DNA from: Sulfurovum sp. UBA7648
GTDB lineage: Bacteria > Campylobacterota > Campylobacteria > Campylobacterales > Sulfurovaceae
DNA: 61,203 nt
Direction of reading: 5' to 3'
Assembly: GCA_002483605.1 (NCBI GenBank)
Contig: DLIG01000021.1
Coordinates: 108,260-169,462, forward strand
Made by a program: the position numbers and the translations under genes. Shown one piece after another: positions 42,874 through 51,824 of this stretch. Under the pieces are notes generated by a model that made no database searches, was not told where the DNA came from, and saw nothing but the letters and a program-made list of their open reading frames with translations. The stretch's first letter is position 1; each line of letters starts with the position of its first letter.

Positions 42874-43225
42874 ATATTTTACCTATTGCTGACAAAATGT
42901 TATAGTATGCATTTTTAATTTATTATATTTTAGCATAACTATAAAGAGATTTTAAACCTTTATAATATTAAATACTCGAAATCGATTTCTATCCGATTTG
43001 TTTTATAATAAATCATACTATTGCTTTTGTCTTGTATTTGCAAGGATATCCCGTTTTTTTTAAGATTATCTGGGTATAATATTGTCTCATTTTTATATTG
43101 AAATGACACCTCACATGTAGTTATTCCTTGCATGGTTGCACAAATTGTTGTGTTAAGGACTACAGAGGAACAAACCAGATAGGCGTTAAAAAACGCAAAA
43201 AAATTAATAATACCAAGGAGAAAAA
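42874..43225 (+). promoter_or_regulatory. rpsB upstream region and leader
   Basis: 352 bases without a supported gene. TATAAT at 43075-43080 puts the rpsB start near 43087 and a leader of about 140 bases. The leader has a nested hairpin (CCTT...AAGG around CACAA...TTGTG, 43126-43158) and GCGTT/AACGC (43183-43195), followed by an A-rich run and the rpsB AAGGAG. A stem before rpsB suits S2-mediated feedback, as in some bacteria; this is inference. Confidence 0.5.
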
Positions 43226-44011
43226 ATGGTAACAATGAAAGATTTGCTAGAGTGTGGTGTACACTTCGGGCATCAAACAAGAAGATGGAATCCAAAGATG
43301 AAAAAATTCATCTACGGCGAGAGAAAAAATATATATATTATTGACTTGCAAAAAACTTTGAGATATTTTAAATATACTTACAATATCGTAAGAGATGCAG
43401 CAAGCGAGGGCAAAACAGTACTTTTTGTAGGTACAAAAAAACAAGCTAGAGTAGCAGTAGAAGAAGCTGCAAAATCTTGCGGTATGCCTTATGTTTCAAA
43501 CAGATGGCTTGGCGGTATGCTTACAAACTATCCTACTATCAAAAAATCTATCCGCAAACTTGAAATCATAGAGCAAATGGAAGAAAACGGCCAAATCAAT
43601 CTTTTGACTAAAAAAGAAGCTTTGATGTTGACTCGCAAAAAAGAGAAATTGAATGATTATCTTGCCGGTTTTAGAAATATGCAAAAATTGCCTGATATGA
43701 TGTTTGTAGTTGATGCAGTAAAAGAGCACATCGCTGTTTTAGAAGCTAGAAGACTTGGTATGAAAGTTGTAGCTCCGCTTGATACAAACTGTGATCCTGA
43801 TTTGATCGATTATCCAATCCCTGGAAATGATGATGCTATTCGTTCAATCGAACTTTTCTGTAAAGAAATGGCAGAAGCTATCAATGAAGGTAAAGCAATT
43901 TTTGCTGAAAACAAAGGTGAGGTTGTAGAAGATACAACAGCTAGCACAGAAGAAATAGCTGAGCTTATTGAAGAATCTGCAGCCGAAGCAGAAGCTACAG
44001 AGGAGGCGTAA
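43226..44011 (+). CDS. rpsB: 30S ribosomal protein S2
   Basis: 261 residues. VTMKDLLECGVHFGHQTRRWNPKM is the S2 N-terminus; DLQKTLRYF, FVGTKKQARVAVEEAA, SNRWLGGMLTNYPTIKKSI, VVDAVKEHIAVLEARRLG and VVAPLDTNCDPDLIDYPIPGNDDAIRSI continue. The C-terminal 35 residues are an acidic tail (EDTTASTEEIAELIEES). AAGGAG lies 7 bases before ATG 43226. tsf follows after 3 bases. Confidence 0.98.
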   Translation: MVTMKDLLECGVHFGHQTRRWNPKMKKFIYGERKNIYIIDLQKTLRYFKYTYNIVRDAASEGKTVLFVGTKKQARVAVEEAAKSCGMPYVSNRWLGGMLTNYPTIKKSIRKLEIIEQMEENGQINLLTKKEALMLTRKKEKLNDYLAGFRNMQKLPDMMFVVDAVKEHIAVLEARRLGMKVVAPLDTNCDPDLIDYPIPGNDDAIRSIELFCKEMAEAINEGKAIFAENKGEVVEDTTASTEEIAELIEESAAEAEATEEA

Positions 44012-44014
44012 GCA

Positions 44015-45076
44015 ATGGCAAGTTTTGGACCTAGTGATATCAAAAAACTAAGAGAAATGACCAATGCGGGTATGATGGACTGCAAAAAAGCTCTAACTGA
44101 AGCCGATGGAGATATGGACAAAGCTATCGAATGGCTAAGAGATCAAGGTTTGGGAGCTGCTGCTAAGAAAGCTAGCAAAGTAGCTGCTGAGGGTCTAGTG
44201 AGCATGAAAGTTGAAGGCAAAAAAGCAGTTATCGTAGAGGTAAACTCTCAAACTGACTTCGTAGCCCAAAACGAGAAATTCAAAAATACCGTAAGCGAAG
44301 TAGTAGCTCACGCATTTGCAAATAACTTGTCTAATGCAGAAGCTATTAATGCTTCTACAATCAATGGTGTTCCGTTTAGTGAATATCTTTCACTTCAAAT
44401 TGCTACAATAGGTGAAAATCTAGTAGTTCGTCGTGCAGGTATGATAGACGGAGATGAGCTTACAGCAGTTAATGGCTATATCCATGCAAACGGCCAAGTA
44501 GGAGTTATTATCTCTGCTAAATGTGATAGCGCTGCAACTGCTGAAGCTATGACAAGCGTACTTAAAGATGTAGCAATGCATGCTGCTGCTATGAGACCTA
44601 CAACTCTTAGCTATAAAGATTTTGATGCAACTTATGTAGCAGATGAGACAGCCGGCCGTATCATTAAAATAGAAAAAGAGAATGAAGAGCGTTCAAGACT
44701 TGGCAAGCCGCTTTTGAATATCCCTAAATATATCTCTATGGCTCAACTTACTCCAGAAGTATTGACTGCGGCTGAAGCAGAAATCAAAGAGAAATTAAAA
44801 GCTGAGGGCAAACCTGAGCAAATCTGGGACAAAATAGTTCCAGGCCAACTTGCCAGATTTATCTCTGATAACACAACTCTTGACCAAGAACAATGTTTGC
44901 TTGATCAAAAGTTTGTAATGGATGACAGTATCACTGTAGCTCAGTATATAGAAAATAAAGCTGCTGCAGCAGGCGGTACAGCATTTATTGATACATTTAT
45001 CAGACTTGAAGTTGGAGAAGGTATCGAAGTAGTAGAAGAAGATTTCGCTGCTGAAGTTGCTAAACAAATGGCATAA
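44015..45076 (+). CDS. tsf: elongation factor Ts
   Basis: 353 residues. KKLREMTNAGMMDCKKALTEADGDMDKAIEWLRDQG is the conserved N-terminal UBA-like helix set. VEVNSQTDFVAQNEKF, with TDFV, contacts EF-Tu, and VLKDVAMHAAAMRP lies in the core. A coiled insertion and ARFISDNTTLDQEQCLLDQKF end the protein. It recycles EF-Tu-GDP. AGGAGG lies before the ATG within the rpsB tail. Confidence 0.98.
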   Translation: MASFGPSDIKKLREMTNAGMMDCKKALTEADGDMDKAIEWLRDQGLGAAAKKASKVAAEGLVSMKVEGKKAVIVEVNSQTDFVAQNEKFKNTVSEVVAHAFANNLSNAEAINASTINGVPFSEYLSLQIATIGENLVVRRAGMIDGDELTAVNGYIHANGQVGVIISAKCDSAATAEAMTSVLKDVAMHAAAMRPTTLSYKDFDATYVADETAGRIIKIEKENEERSRLGKPLLNIPKYISMAQLTPEVLTAAEAEIKEKLKAEGKPEQIWDKIVPGQLARFISDNTTLDQEQCLLDQKFVMDDSITVAQYIENKAAAAGGTAFIDTFIRLEVGEGIEVVEEDFAAEVAKQMA

Positions 45077-45149
45077 TTTTTTATTCTTTGCAGATGTTTT
45101 GTCTGTGAAGAATCGCCTTTAATTATTTCTGCCGCTTTAAGGAACAAAC

Positions 45150-48100
45150 ATGACTCCTCTTACAAAAATAGCCGGCTTTATTCCTTTTATAATCATAGTA
45201 TTTATTAATGCCACCGTAGATATAGCTCATAAAATTACTATTCAAAATACTCTGCTTAAAAGTTTTGATGGCTCGTCGCTTATAATTTTGAGTGCATTGA
45301 TAAATGCCATGATCTTGCTTCCTTTTATCTTCCTATTTTCGCCGTCTGGTTATATCAGTGATAGATTTTCCAAAACCAAAGTGATACGATACGGTGCATT
45401 GAGTGCTATTATTGTTAGTTTATTCATTATCGTCAGTTATTATTTTGGGCAATTTTATATGGCGTTTGGTCTGACATTTTTGTTGGCAGCTCAAAGTGCC
45501 ATCTATTCACCTGCTAAATACGGAATGATCAAAGAATTTGTCGGCAATGAAAATTTAGCCCAGGCCAATGGAATAGTACAGGCAATCAGTATAGCAGCTA
45601 TTTTATTAAGCGCCATTTTTTTTTCCGTGATATTTGAAATGCTATATATTGAAGGTGAAGTTATACCTAATGATATACTGACAACTATGATGCCGATCGG
45701 TTGGCTTCTTGTGATTTTAAGCACTATAGAATGGTATTTATCATTTAAATTACCGTTGATAAAGATTGAAAATATAGAAAAACACTTTAATTTCTCACAA
45801 TATATACGTTTAAATTATTTTAAGACAAATATGAAAATGATTTTGATCGATAAGCAAATATGGCTCAGCATAGTAGGGCTAAGTATATTTTGGGCTATAG
45901 GGCAATTGATAATCGCAGCTTTTCCAGCTCATTATAAAGAGGTTTTGGGCGATGATAATGCTGTAATGATCCAAGGTATCTTGGCTCTGAGCGCCATTGG
46001 AATAGTTGTCGGTTCGATAATTGCCGGTAAAAGTTCCAAATTGCATATAGAGCTAGGTTTGGTTCCATTTGGAGCACTAGGTATGTTCGCAGCTTTGCTT
46101 ATATTTATATGGTCAAATACCCAAGCAGCTATGATGTTTGCAAGTTTTATTTTTGGTTTTTTTGGTGGATTGTTTATAGTACCTCTTAATTCATTGATGC
46201 AGTTCTTGGCACCAAATAAAGATATTGGTGTAATATTGGCTGGGAATAATTTTATACAAAATATTTTTATGCTGAGTTTTTTGATATTGTCGATCGTTTT
46301 GGTTTCCGTCGGTTTTAGCAGCACCACTCTATTTTTAACAGCCGCATTTATTACATTATTCGGCTCAATATATCTTATGGCTAAAATACCGCATCTTTTT
46401 GTAAGAGTTTTATTGTTGCCCGCACTAAAAATGAGATATAGGCTAAGTATACATGGCTTGGAAAATTTGCCATCACATGGCGGAGTGCTTTTGGTGGGTA
46501 ACCATATCAGCTGGATAGATTGGCTGGTGCTACAAGTAGCGACTCCTAGAGCTATTAAATACGTGATGCATAAAAGATTTTATGAAAAGTGGTATATAAA
46601 ATGGATCTTGGACTTTTTTGACGTTATACCGATCGCAGCCGCTGGAAGTAAAGGTGCATTGGAGGCCATTAGAAAAAGGCTAGATAACGGCGAAGTTGTA
46701 GCTATTTTCCCAGAAGGCCGCATCAGCCTCAACGGCCAACTCAACGAATTTAAACAGGGTTTTGAAAAGAGTATTGCCAGCACAGATCATCCAATCATAC
46801 CGTTTTATATTTATGGGTTATGGGGATCTAGATTTTCCAAGGCAAATAGATTTTTCAAATCAATTATAAGGCAGGGTGAAAAAAGAGATGTAAGAGTAGT
46901 ATTCGGCGCGCAGCTTCCGTCATCAACCCAAGCGCATGAAGTTAAGCAGCATATTGCAGAACTTTCACGATATGCATGGGAGGGTTCTGTTAGCGAACTT
47001 GCTCCACTTACCCATTCATGGCTCAGATGGGCAAAGGCTAGACCATTTAAAAGATCAATTATTGACACATACGGGAATGATCTAAATAATCTAAAGGTTA
47101 TGAGCAAGGTATTGTTATTTTCTAAAAGATTTAAGCTTATAGAAGAAGAAAACATAGGTGTTTTATTGCCTTCATCATCGATGGGCGCCATTGTCAATAT
47201 AGCATTGCTGGCTATTGCTAAACGAGTTGTAAACATCAATTATTCATTGGGCACTGATGCTATAAAAAGCACTATTTCTCAAGCGGGCATAAAAACAATT
47301 ATCACATCTAAAAAATTTATGCATAAACTAAATTCCGAAGGTTTAGATATCAGCTCTATTTTTGACGGTCATATAATCACAACCGGAAATATAAGTAAAA
47401 CAATTGGTAAAAAAGAGAAACTATATATCTCTTTGGAAGCATTTATCATGCCAAAAATATGGCTAAGATGGCGTTATTTTTTACCTGTTTGCATGGAGGA
47501 AACAGCAGTTATTCTTTTTAAAAACATAAGCGACGGTTCACTTAAAGGAGTAGAGCTCACCCATAAGAATATAATGACAAATATTAAGCAGGTTGGAGCT
47601 CTTATGCAATTTCAAGAAGGCGATATGATGCTAAACTTATTGCCTATGTATCATTCATTTGGCCTGAATGTTATGACACTTTTGCCGTTAAGCGAAGGAA
47701 TAGGTGTGATATGCGTATCAGATCCAAAAGACTGTATGGCTATCGGAACGTTGGCAGCCAGATATGAAGCCACCATAATGTTTGCAACATCTGAATTTTT
47801 TAGACTATGTATTGAAAATAAAAAATTGCATTCACTGATGTTTCAAAATATTCGCATAGCCGTAACCGGGGCCCAAAAGCTTGACAGTGAAACTAGAAGA
47901 GATATCAAAGATAAGCTCGGAGTTGATATTTTTGAAGGATATGGGGCTGCTGAAACATCGCCTGTGATCGCTGTCAACATGCCTAATGCACTTGATTTGG
48001 ATTCAATGAAAATAGTAGTCGGTAATAAAGACCAAAGCGCCGGACAAGCGATCCTTGGTACCATTATCAAAATCGTTGATCCATTGACATACAAAACTCT

Positions 48101-48284
48101 CAAAGCAGACGAAGATGGTTTGATCTTGGTCGGGGGATCCCAAGTCATGAAGGGGTATCTAAACGACCCGCTTAAAACCAATGATGCGATCATAGAAATT
48201 GACGGAATTAGGTATTATAAAACAGGCGATATTGGACATATGGACAAAGACGGATTTATTACGATCAAAACCGTCTTTGTTTAA
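45150..48284 (+). CDS. LplT-PlsC-Aas fusion with degenerate, truncated synthetase part
   Basis: 1044 residues. Part 1 (about 1-405) is an MFS transporter like LplT, which flips lysophospholipid. Part 2 (about 425-640) is an acyltransferase with N451-H452-x4-D457 (NHISWID) and FPEGRISLNG. Part 3 (about 650-1044) is an AMP-binding domain as in Aas. The A3 P-loop reads K791-N-I-S-D-G-S-L-K-G800 where TSGS-G-PKG is expected, and the protein stops at TGDIGHMDKDGFITIK plus five residues, without the C-terminal lid domain and its A10 lysine. FEGYGAAETSPV (A5-like) remains. I infer transport and acyl transfer, but no acyl-ACP synthesis. Confidence 0.85.
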   Translation: MTPLTKIAGFIPFIIIVFINATVDIAHKITIQNTLLKSFDGSSLIILSALINAMILLPFIFLFSPSGYISDRFSKTKVIRYGALSAIIVSLFIIVSYYFGQFYMAFGLTFLLAAQSAIYSPAKYGMIKEFVGNENLAQANGIVQAISIAAILLSAIFFSVIFEMLYIEGEVIPNDILTTMMPIGWLLVILSTIEWYLSFKLPLIKIENIEKHFNFSQYIRLNYFKTNMKMILIDKQIWLSIVGLSIFWAIGQLIIAAFPAHYKEVLGDDNAVMIQGILALSAIGIVVGSIIAGKSSKLHIELGLVPFGALGMFAALLIFIWSNTQAAMMFASFIFGFFGGLFIVPLNSLMQFLAPNKDIGVILAGNNFIQNIFMLSFLILSIVLVSVGFSSTTLFLTAAFITLFGSIYLMAKIPHLFVRVLLLPALKMRYRLSIHGLENLPSHGGVLLVGNHISWIDWLVLQVATPRAIKYVMHKRFYEKWYIKWILDFFDVIPIAAAGSKGALEAIRKRLDNGEVVAIFPEGRISLNGQLNEFKQGFEKSIASTDHPIIPFYIYGLWGSRFSKANRFFKSIIRQGEKRDVRVVFGAQLPSSTQAHEVKQHIAELSRYAWEGSVSELAPLTHSWLRWAKARPFKRSIIDTYGNDLNNLKVMSKVLLFSKRFKLIEEENIGVLLPSSSMGAIVNIALLAIAKRVVNINYSLGTDAIKSTISQAGIKTIITSKKFMHKLNSEGLDISSIFDGHIITTGNISKTIGKKEKLYISLEAFIMPKIWLRWRYFLPVCMEETAVILFKNISDGSLKGVELTHKNIMTNIKQVGALMQFQEGDMMLNLLPMYHSFGLNVMTLLPLSEGIGVICVSDPKDCMAIGTLAARYEATIMFATSEFFRLCIENKKLHSLMFQNIRIAVTGAQKLDSETRRDIKDKLGVDIFEGYGAAETSPVIAVNMPNALDLDSMKIVVGNKDQSAGQAILGTIIKIVDPLTYKTLKADEDGLILVGGSQVMKGYLNDPLKTNDAIIEIDGIRYYKTGDIGHMDKDGFITIKTVFV
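48246..48280 (+). terminator. terminator-like hairpin inside the fusion gene's 3' end
   Basis: Arms AAAGACGGATTT and AAAACCGTCTTT pair in 11 of 12 positions around a 9-base loop, followed by GTTTAA which contains the stop codon. The hairpin lies within the last 13 codons. It would end the transcript just after the stop. Confidence 0.6.
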
Positions 48285-48309
48285 ATGTGTTAATTGTCCC
48301 AAACCGTGT

Positions 48310-49176
48310 TTAGTCTTTTTCTTTGCAATCGCTTTGTTTAATAGTTTTGTAAAAATATGCAAGCCCTACAAACATAAGAGTTGTTCCTATCAATAGCCAA
48401 AAGGCTGATAGCATTTTGCTTGGATCATCCAAAGCGATCTTGAAAACCACCATTAATGTTTCTATAGATAGGGCAATAATTATAGAAATCAAAAATTTAC
48501 CCAAAATTTTATACTGCCTGTCTTCTTCATGATGAAATGTGCGAAACAATACCTCATGTTCAAAAATTTGGCTTGAGAGATCATAAATTGCAATGCCAAG
48601 CGTAATGGCTATAATAGATTGAAAAATATTATGTAATAAATCTATTTCATTATCACCAAAAAGTATTATTCCAAATTCATATCCTCCGTATACAATGAGG
48701 GCTATTGCAACTATAGCAAGAAAAAATGCTCCAATAAAATAGATAGTTCGTTTGATCTTGTCATATATGCCATTATATTCAATAAGGCGCAATTCTTCTA
48801 AGAGATCTATCATGTTTATATCAAAAACATAATACATATCTTCAATTTTATGCACTATGGATAGGCTTGCTCTGCCGGTACGATGATGTATATACGGAGT
48901 TGAGATATAAAATCCTCTGTCATCTACAACTACTTTAGAAAAATAATGACCTTTTTGACTGCCTTTGCTTTGCAGGTCATACTTTTTTTTACAAATAGTC
49001 GGAGAGATTTGGATGTAATGACTATCTACAGCGTATATCAACTGTATCATTTTATTTTCTTTTAGAATTTTATCGGCATTTTGTATATAATCTTGGGGTA
49101 AATTTTTGATAAGTGTCACAAGAAACTCATCTACGCTATTTTTATGTTTTCTATAAATTGAAATAACTTCTTTCAT
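48310..49176 (-). CDS. PDC-sensor-like membrane protein
   Basis: 288 residues. The N-terminal 140 residues (KSVDEFLVTLIKNLPQDYIQ, MIQLIYAVDSHYIQISPTI, GHYFSKVVVDDRGFYISTPYIHHRTGRASLSIVHKI) resemble a PDC/Cache ligand-binding fold, but have no preceding helix. Four helices follow (TIYFIGAFFLAIVAIALIVYGG, LLHNIFQSIIAITLGIAIYD, FLISIIIALSIETLMVVFK, MLSAFWLLIGTTLMFVGLAYFY). No kinase, HAMP or methyl-accepting part, so the output is unknown. It converges on the fusion gene with a short gap. Confidence 0.75.
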   Translation of the reverse strand: MKEVISIYRKHKNSVDEFLVTLIKNLPQDYIQNADKILKENKMIQLIYAVDSHYIQISPTICKKKYDLQSKGSQKGHYFSKVVVDDRGFYISTPYIHHRTGRASLSIVHKIEDMYYVFDINMIDLLEELRLIEYNGIYDKIKRTIYFIGAFFLAIVAIALIVYGGYEFGIILFGDNEIDLLHNIFQSIIAITLGIAIYDLSSQIFEHEVLFRTFHHEEDRQYKILGKFLISIIIALSIETLMVVFKIALDDPSKMLSAFWLLIGTTLMFVGLAYFYKTIKQSDCKEKD

Positions 49177-49275
49177 GATCGCACCATCCTGAAATTGAAT
49201 CTATAGATTATTATATCGTAAAATGTGATGGGAAATTTATGAAGCAATGCACCATTGGGGTAATGGTGCAAAAAA

Positions 49276-50703
49276 TTAACAAGAATATGTAGATCTGATC
49301 TCAAAAGGAGTCGGTCTAGCTTCATCTGGCCAGATTTGTCTTTGAAATTGATAGTGTTGATATGTATCTATGAATTCTTTCGTCATTATAGGCATCAAGA
49401 AATCGTGATCAGCTATTAGTCCTTCAACCGCTTCTCTAAGAGTGTGAGGCATTTGAGGAATATGTTTTTCTCTGATTTCATCCAAGCTAAGTTCAAATAG
49501 ATCTTCGTCCATTGGACCAACAGGTATATATTTATTTTTGATACCGTCAAGACCTGCAAGCATAAGTACTGCAAAGCAAAGGTATGGGCAAGATGTAGAA
49601 TCCGGGAATCTTGTCTCGATTCTAGTCGCTGCAGCGCCTGCGCCGTATGGGATGCGGCATGATGCAGATCTGTTTTGGCTAGAGTAAGTAAGAATGCTTG
49701 GTGCTTCAAATCCAGGTATCAATCTTTTATAAGAATTGGTGCTCGGATTTGTAAATGCCGCTACTGCTGCTGCGTGTTTAAAGATACCGCCAAGATAATG
49801 CAATGCCATTTCGCTTAGATTGCCGTATTCACCTTGTTTGTAAAAAAGATTTTCATTATCTTTCCAGATAGATTGGTGTACGTGCATACCGTTTCCGTTG
49901 TCGCCGTAAAGCGGTTTTGGCATAAATGTAGCGCTTTTACCGTTTAGATGTGCTACCATTTTGATGACATATTTTAGTTTTTGAACGTTATCCGCTGCTT
50001 CAACAAGAGTACCGAATTTTACGCCTATTTCATGTTGTCCTTGCGCAACTTCGTGGTGGCCAAGTACGACTTCTAGACCTACATCTTCAAGAACTTGCAT
50101 CATTTCAGCTCTTAGATCAACACCTGAATCTATCGGCATTACAGGGAAGTATCCGCCTTTGGTTCTTGCGCGGTGACCCATGTTTCCAAATTCCATATCT
50201 TTATCATCATTCCATTCGCCATCAACAGTATCAAGTCTATAAGATGATTCATTGGCAGCAAGTTTGATCTTGACATCTTCAAATATAAAGAATTCATTTT
50301 CAGGCCCGAAATATGCCACATCGCCTATACCTGCACTTTCTAGGTATTGCAATGCTTTTTTGGCAATACTTCTTGGACATTTTTCATAAAGGCCATTTTT
50401 ATATATATCATATACGTCACAGATCACTATGATAGTGCTATCAGCTGTGAATGGATCTAAAAATGCAGTCGGAACATCAGGTTTTAATATCATGTCTGAT
50501 TTATTGATCGGCTGCCATGCTTCTATAGAAGAGCCGTCAAAAGGAAGCCCGTTAGCCAGCATGTCTCTGCTTACAGCGCTCATGCGATAACTAACATGAT
50601 GCCACATACCCTTTAGGTCCGTAAAACGGAAGTCTACAAATTGAACCTCGTTTTCTTTACAAAATTCAAAAAATTCATCTATGTTTTTTACAAACTTCCC
50701 CAT
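49276..50703 (-). CDS. glnA: glutamine synthetase, type I
   Basis: 475 residues; the central ammonium-assimilating enzyme. FVDFRFTDLKGMWHHVSY, FDGSSIEAW (55-63), YFGPENEFFIFED (131-143) and NGNGMHVHQSIWK, RIPYGAGAAATRIE are conserved. At the usual adenylylated tyrosine (Y397 in NLYDLPPE of E. coli), the sequence is DLFELSLDEI, F403, so covalent control by GlnE looks absent. It starts at ATG 50703 with GGAG before it; convergent to nothing, divergent by 71 bases from the PHP gene upstream is not the case, as both run left. Confidence 0.96.
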   Translation of the reverse strand: MGKFVKNIDEFFEFCKENEVQFVDFRFTDLKGMWHHVSYRMSAVSRDMLANGLPFDGSSIEAWQPINKSDMILKPDVPTAFLDPFTADSTIIVICDVYDIYKNGLYEKCPRSIAKKALQYLESAGIGDVAYFGPENEFFIFEDVKIKLAANESSYRLDTVDGEWNDDKDMEFGNMGHRARTKGGYFPVMPIDSGVDLRAEMMQVLEDVGLEVVLGHHEVAQGQHEIGVKFGTLVEAADNVQKLKYVIKMVAHLNGKSATFMPKPLYGDNGNGMHVHQSIWKDNENLFYKQGEYGNLSEMALHYLGGIFKHAAAVAAFTNPSTNSYKRLIPGFEAPSILTYSSQNRSASCRIPYGAGAAATRIETRFPDSTSCPYLCFAVLMLAGLDGIKNKYIPVGPMDEDLFELSLDEIREKHIPQMPHTLREAVEGLIADHDFLMPIMTKEFIDTYQHYQFQRQIWPDEARPTPFEIRSTYSC

Positions 50704-50774
50704 ATCTACTCCTTGATAATTTTTTAATACTATATTATACCGCTAACTTTACGTAATATGACTTGATTGATTGC

Positions 50775-51554
50775 CTAAAAATTAAGCAATTGCTTATCTC
50801 TATTTTTAAATGTCATGATTTTTGAGTATCCTATTTTTTTTACAAGTGCTTCAGCCTCATCATAACCATGCCCTATGTGTTCTATTTTATGAGCATCAGA
50901 ACCGAACGTAATAGGAATATCAAGTTCATACATTTCTTCAATAAGCGGTACGGATGGATAAATTTCTTCTATCGGTTTACGGAGCCCAGCGGTATTTATC
51001 TCTATTGTCATATCCGCTTTTTTTATAGCTTTTAATGCATCCTTGGCTATCAATCTTACATCTTTGGTCGGTAAAAATTTAAATACTTTAAGGAGATCGA
51101 GGTGTCCCGCGATATCAAATAAACCGCTTTTTGCCATAGATTCTACCGCATCAAAGTAATTTTGCCAAATCTCGTTTATATCCTTACCTTCATAGCCGCC
51201 TATAAATTCAGGATTATCAAATCCCCATTCATTTATAAAATGCACAGATCCTATGAGATAATCTACCTTGGCTTTAAGAACCCTTTCATCCATATATTTT
51301 GGCAAAAAATCGATCTCATACCCTAGCAAGATCTCGATTTCTTTTTCATATCTTTTGCGCGCATCCAAAACATCTTTTTCATATAGTTTCATTTCGTCAA
51401 AACGCAGACGGTAATCTTTGTCAAATTCCATGGGTGCATGCTCTGAAAATCCGTATATATCTACGCCAAGTTCAATTGCTTTTTGTATATATTCATCGAC
51501 ACTGCCTTCTACATGGTTACATCTGATCGTGTGATTGTGCAAGTCTATTCGCAT
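50775..51554 (-). CDS. PHP-family histidinol-phosphatase-like protein
   Basis: 259 residues. LHNHTIRCNHVEGSVDEYI and GFSEHAPMEF begin as in HisJ/HisK-type PHP phosphatases with metal-binding His residues (H6, H8 and H40 region). GSVHFINEWGFDNPEF, HLDLLKVF, EINTAGLRKPI, GSDAHKIEHIGHGYDEA continue the motif set. Histidinol-phosphate is the expected substrate and hisIE is also in the window. In C. jejuni, by my memory, another gene (cheZ) lies here. Confidence 0.85.
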   Translation of the reverse strand: MRIDLHNHTIRCNHVEGSVDEYIQKAIELGVDIYGFSEHAPMEFDKDYRLRFDEMKLYEKDVLDARKRYEKEIEILLGYEIDFLPKYMDERVLKAKVDYLIGSVHFINEWGFDNPEFIGGYEGKDINEIWQNYFDAVESMAKSGLFDIAGHLDLLKVFKFLPTKDVRLIAKDALKAIKKADMTIEINTAGLRKPIEEIYPSVPLIEEMYELDIPITFGSDAHKIEHIGHGYDEAEALVKKIGYSKIMTFKNRDKQLLNF

Positions 51555-51824
51555 TGTATGCCTTTTGTCTATTTATTTCATTATACTTCAAAAGAATAAT
51601 GAAGTCAAGAGATTATTGATAGAAGAAAAATCGGATGCCAAAAAACAAAAAATGAAATAAGCAAAGATCATTGATAATGATTTCTGCCCGATCAAATTAA
51701 AACATCTATAGCCACTCGATTTGCATCATAATATTTTTTGAATATTGACAGTGATGATTTGCATGGTTTTTGAAAACTATCAAATATATGATAAAATATC
51801 CAAAAATTTAAAAGAAATATAAAA

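Noticed and set aside
42960..43295. 111-codon ORF on the minus strand overlapping the rpsB leader and start
   Set aside because: It would cover the rpsB promoter, leader and first codons; its only ATG lies inside rpsB and no ribosome site fits. The hydrophobic run is a product of AT-rich leader sequence.
48199..48396. 65-codon + strand ORF after the fusion gene's end, as a possible missing lid domain
   Set aside because: It overlaps the end of the fusion gene and the opposite-strand PDC gene; the peptide (KCVNCPKPCLVFFF) has no resemblance to the A8-A10 region, so a simple frameshift does not restore the lid.
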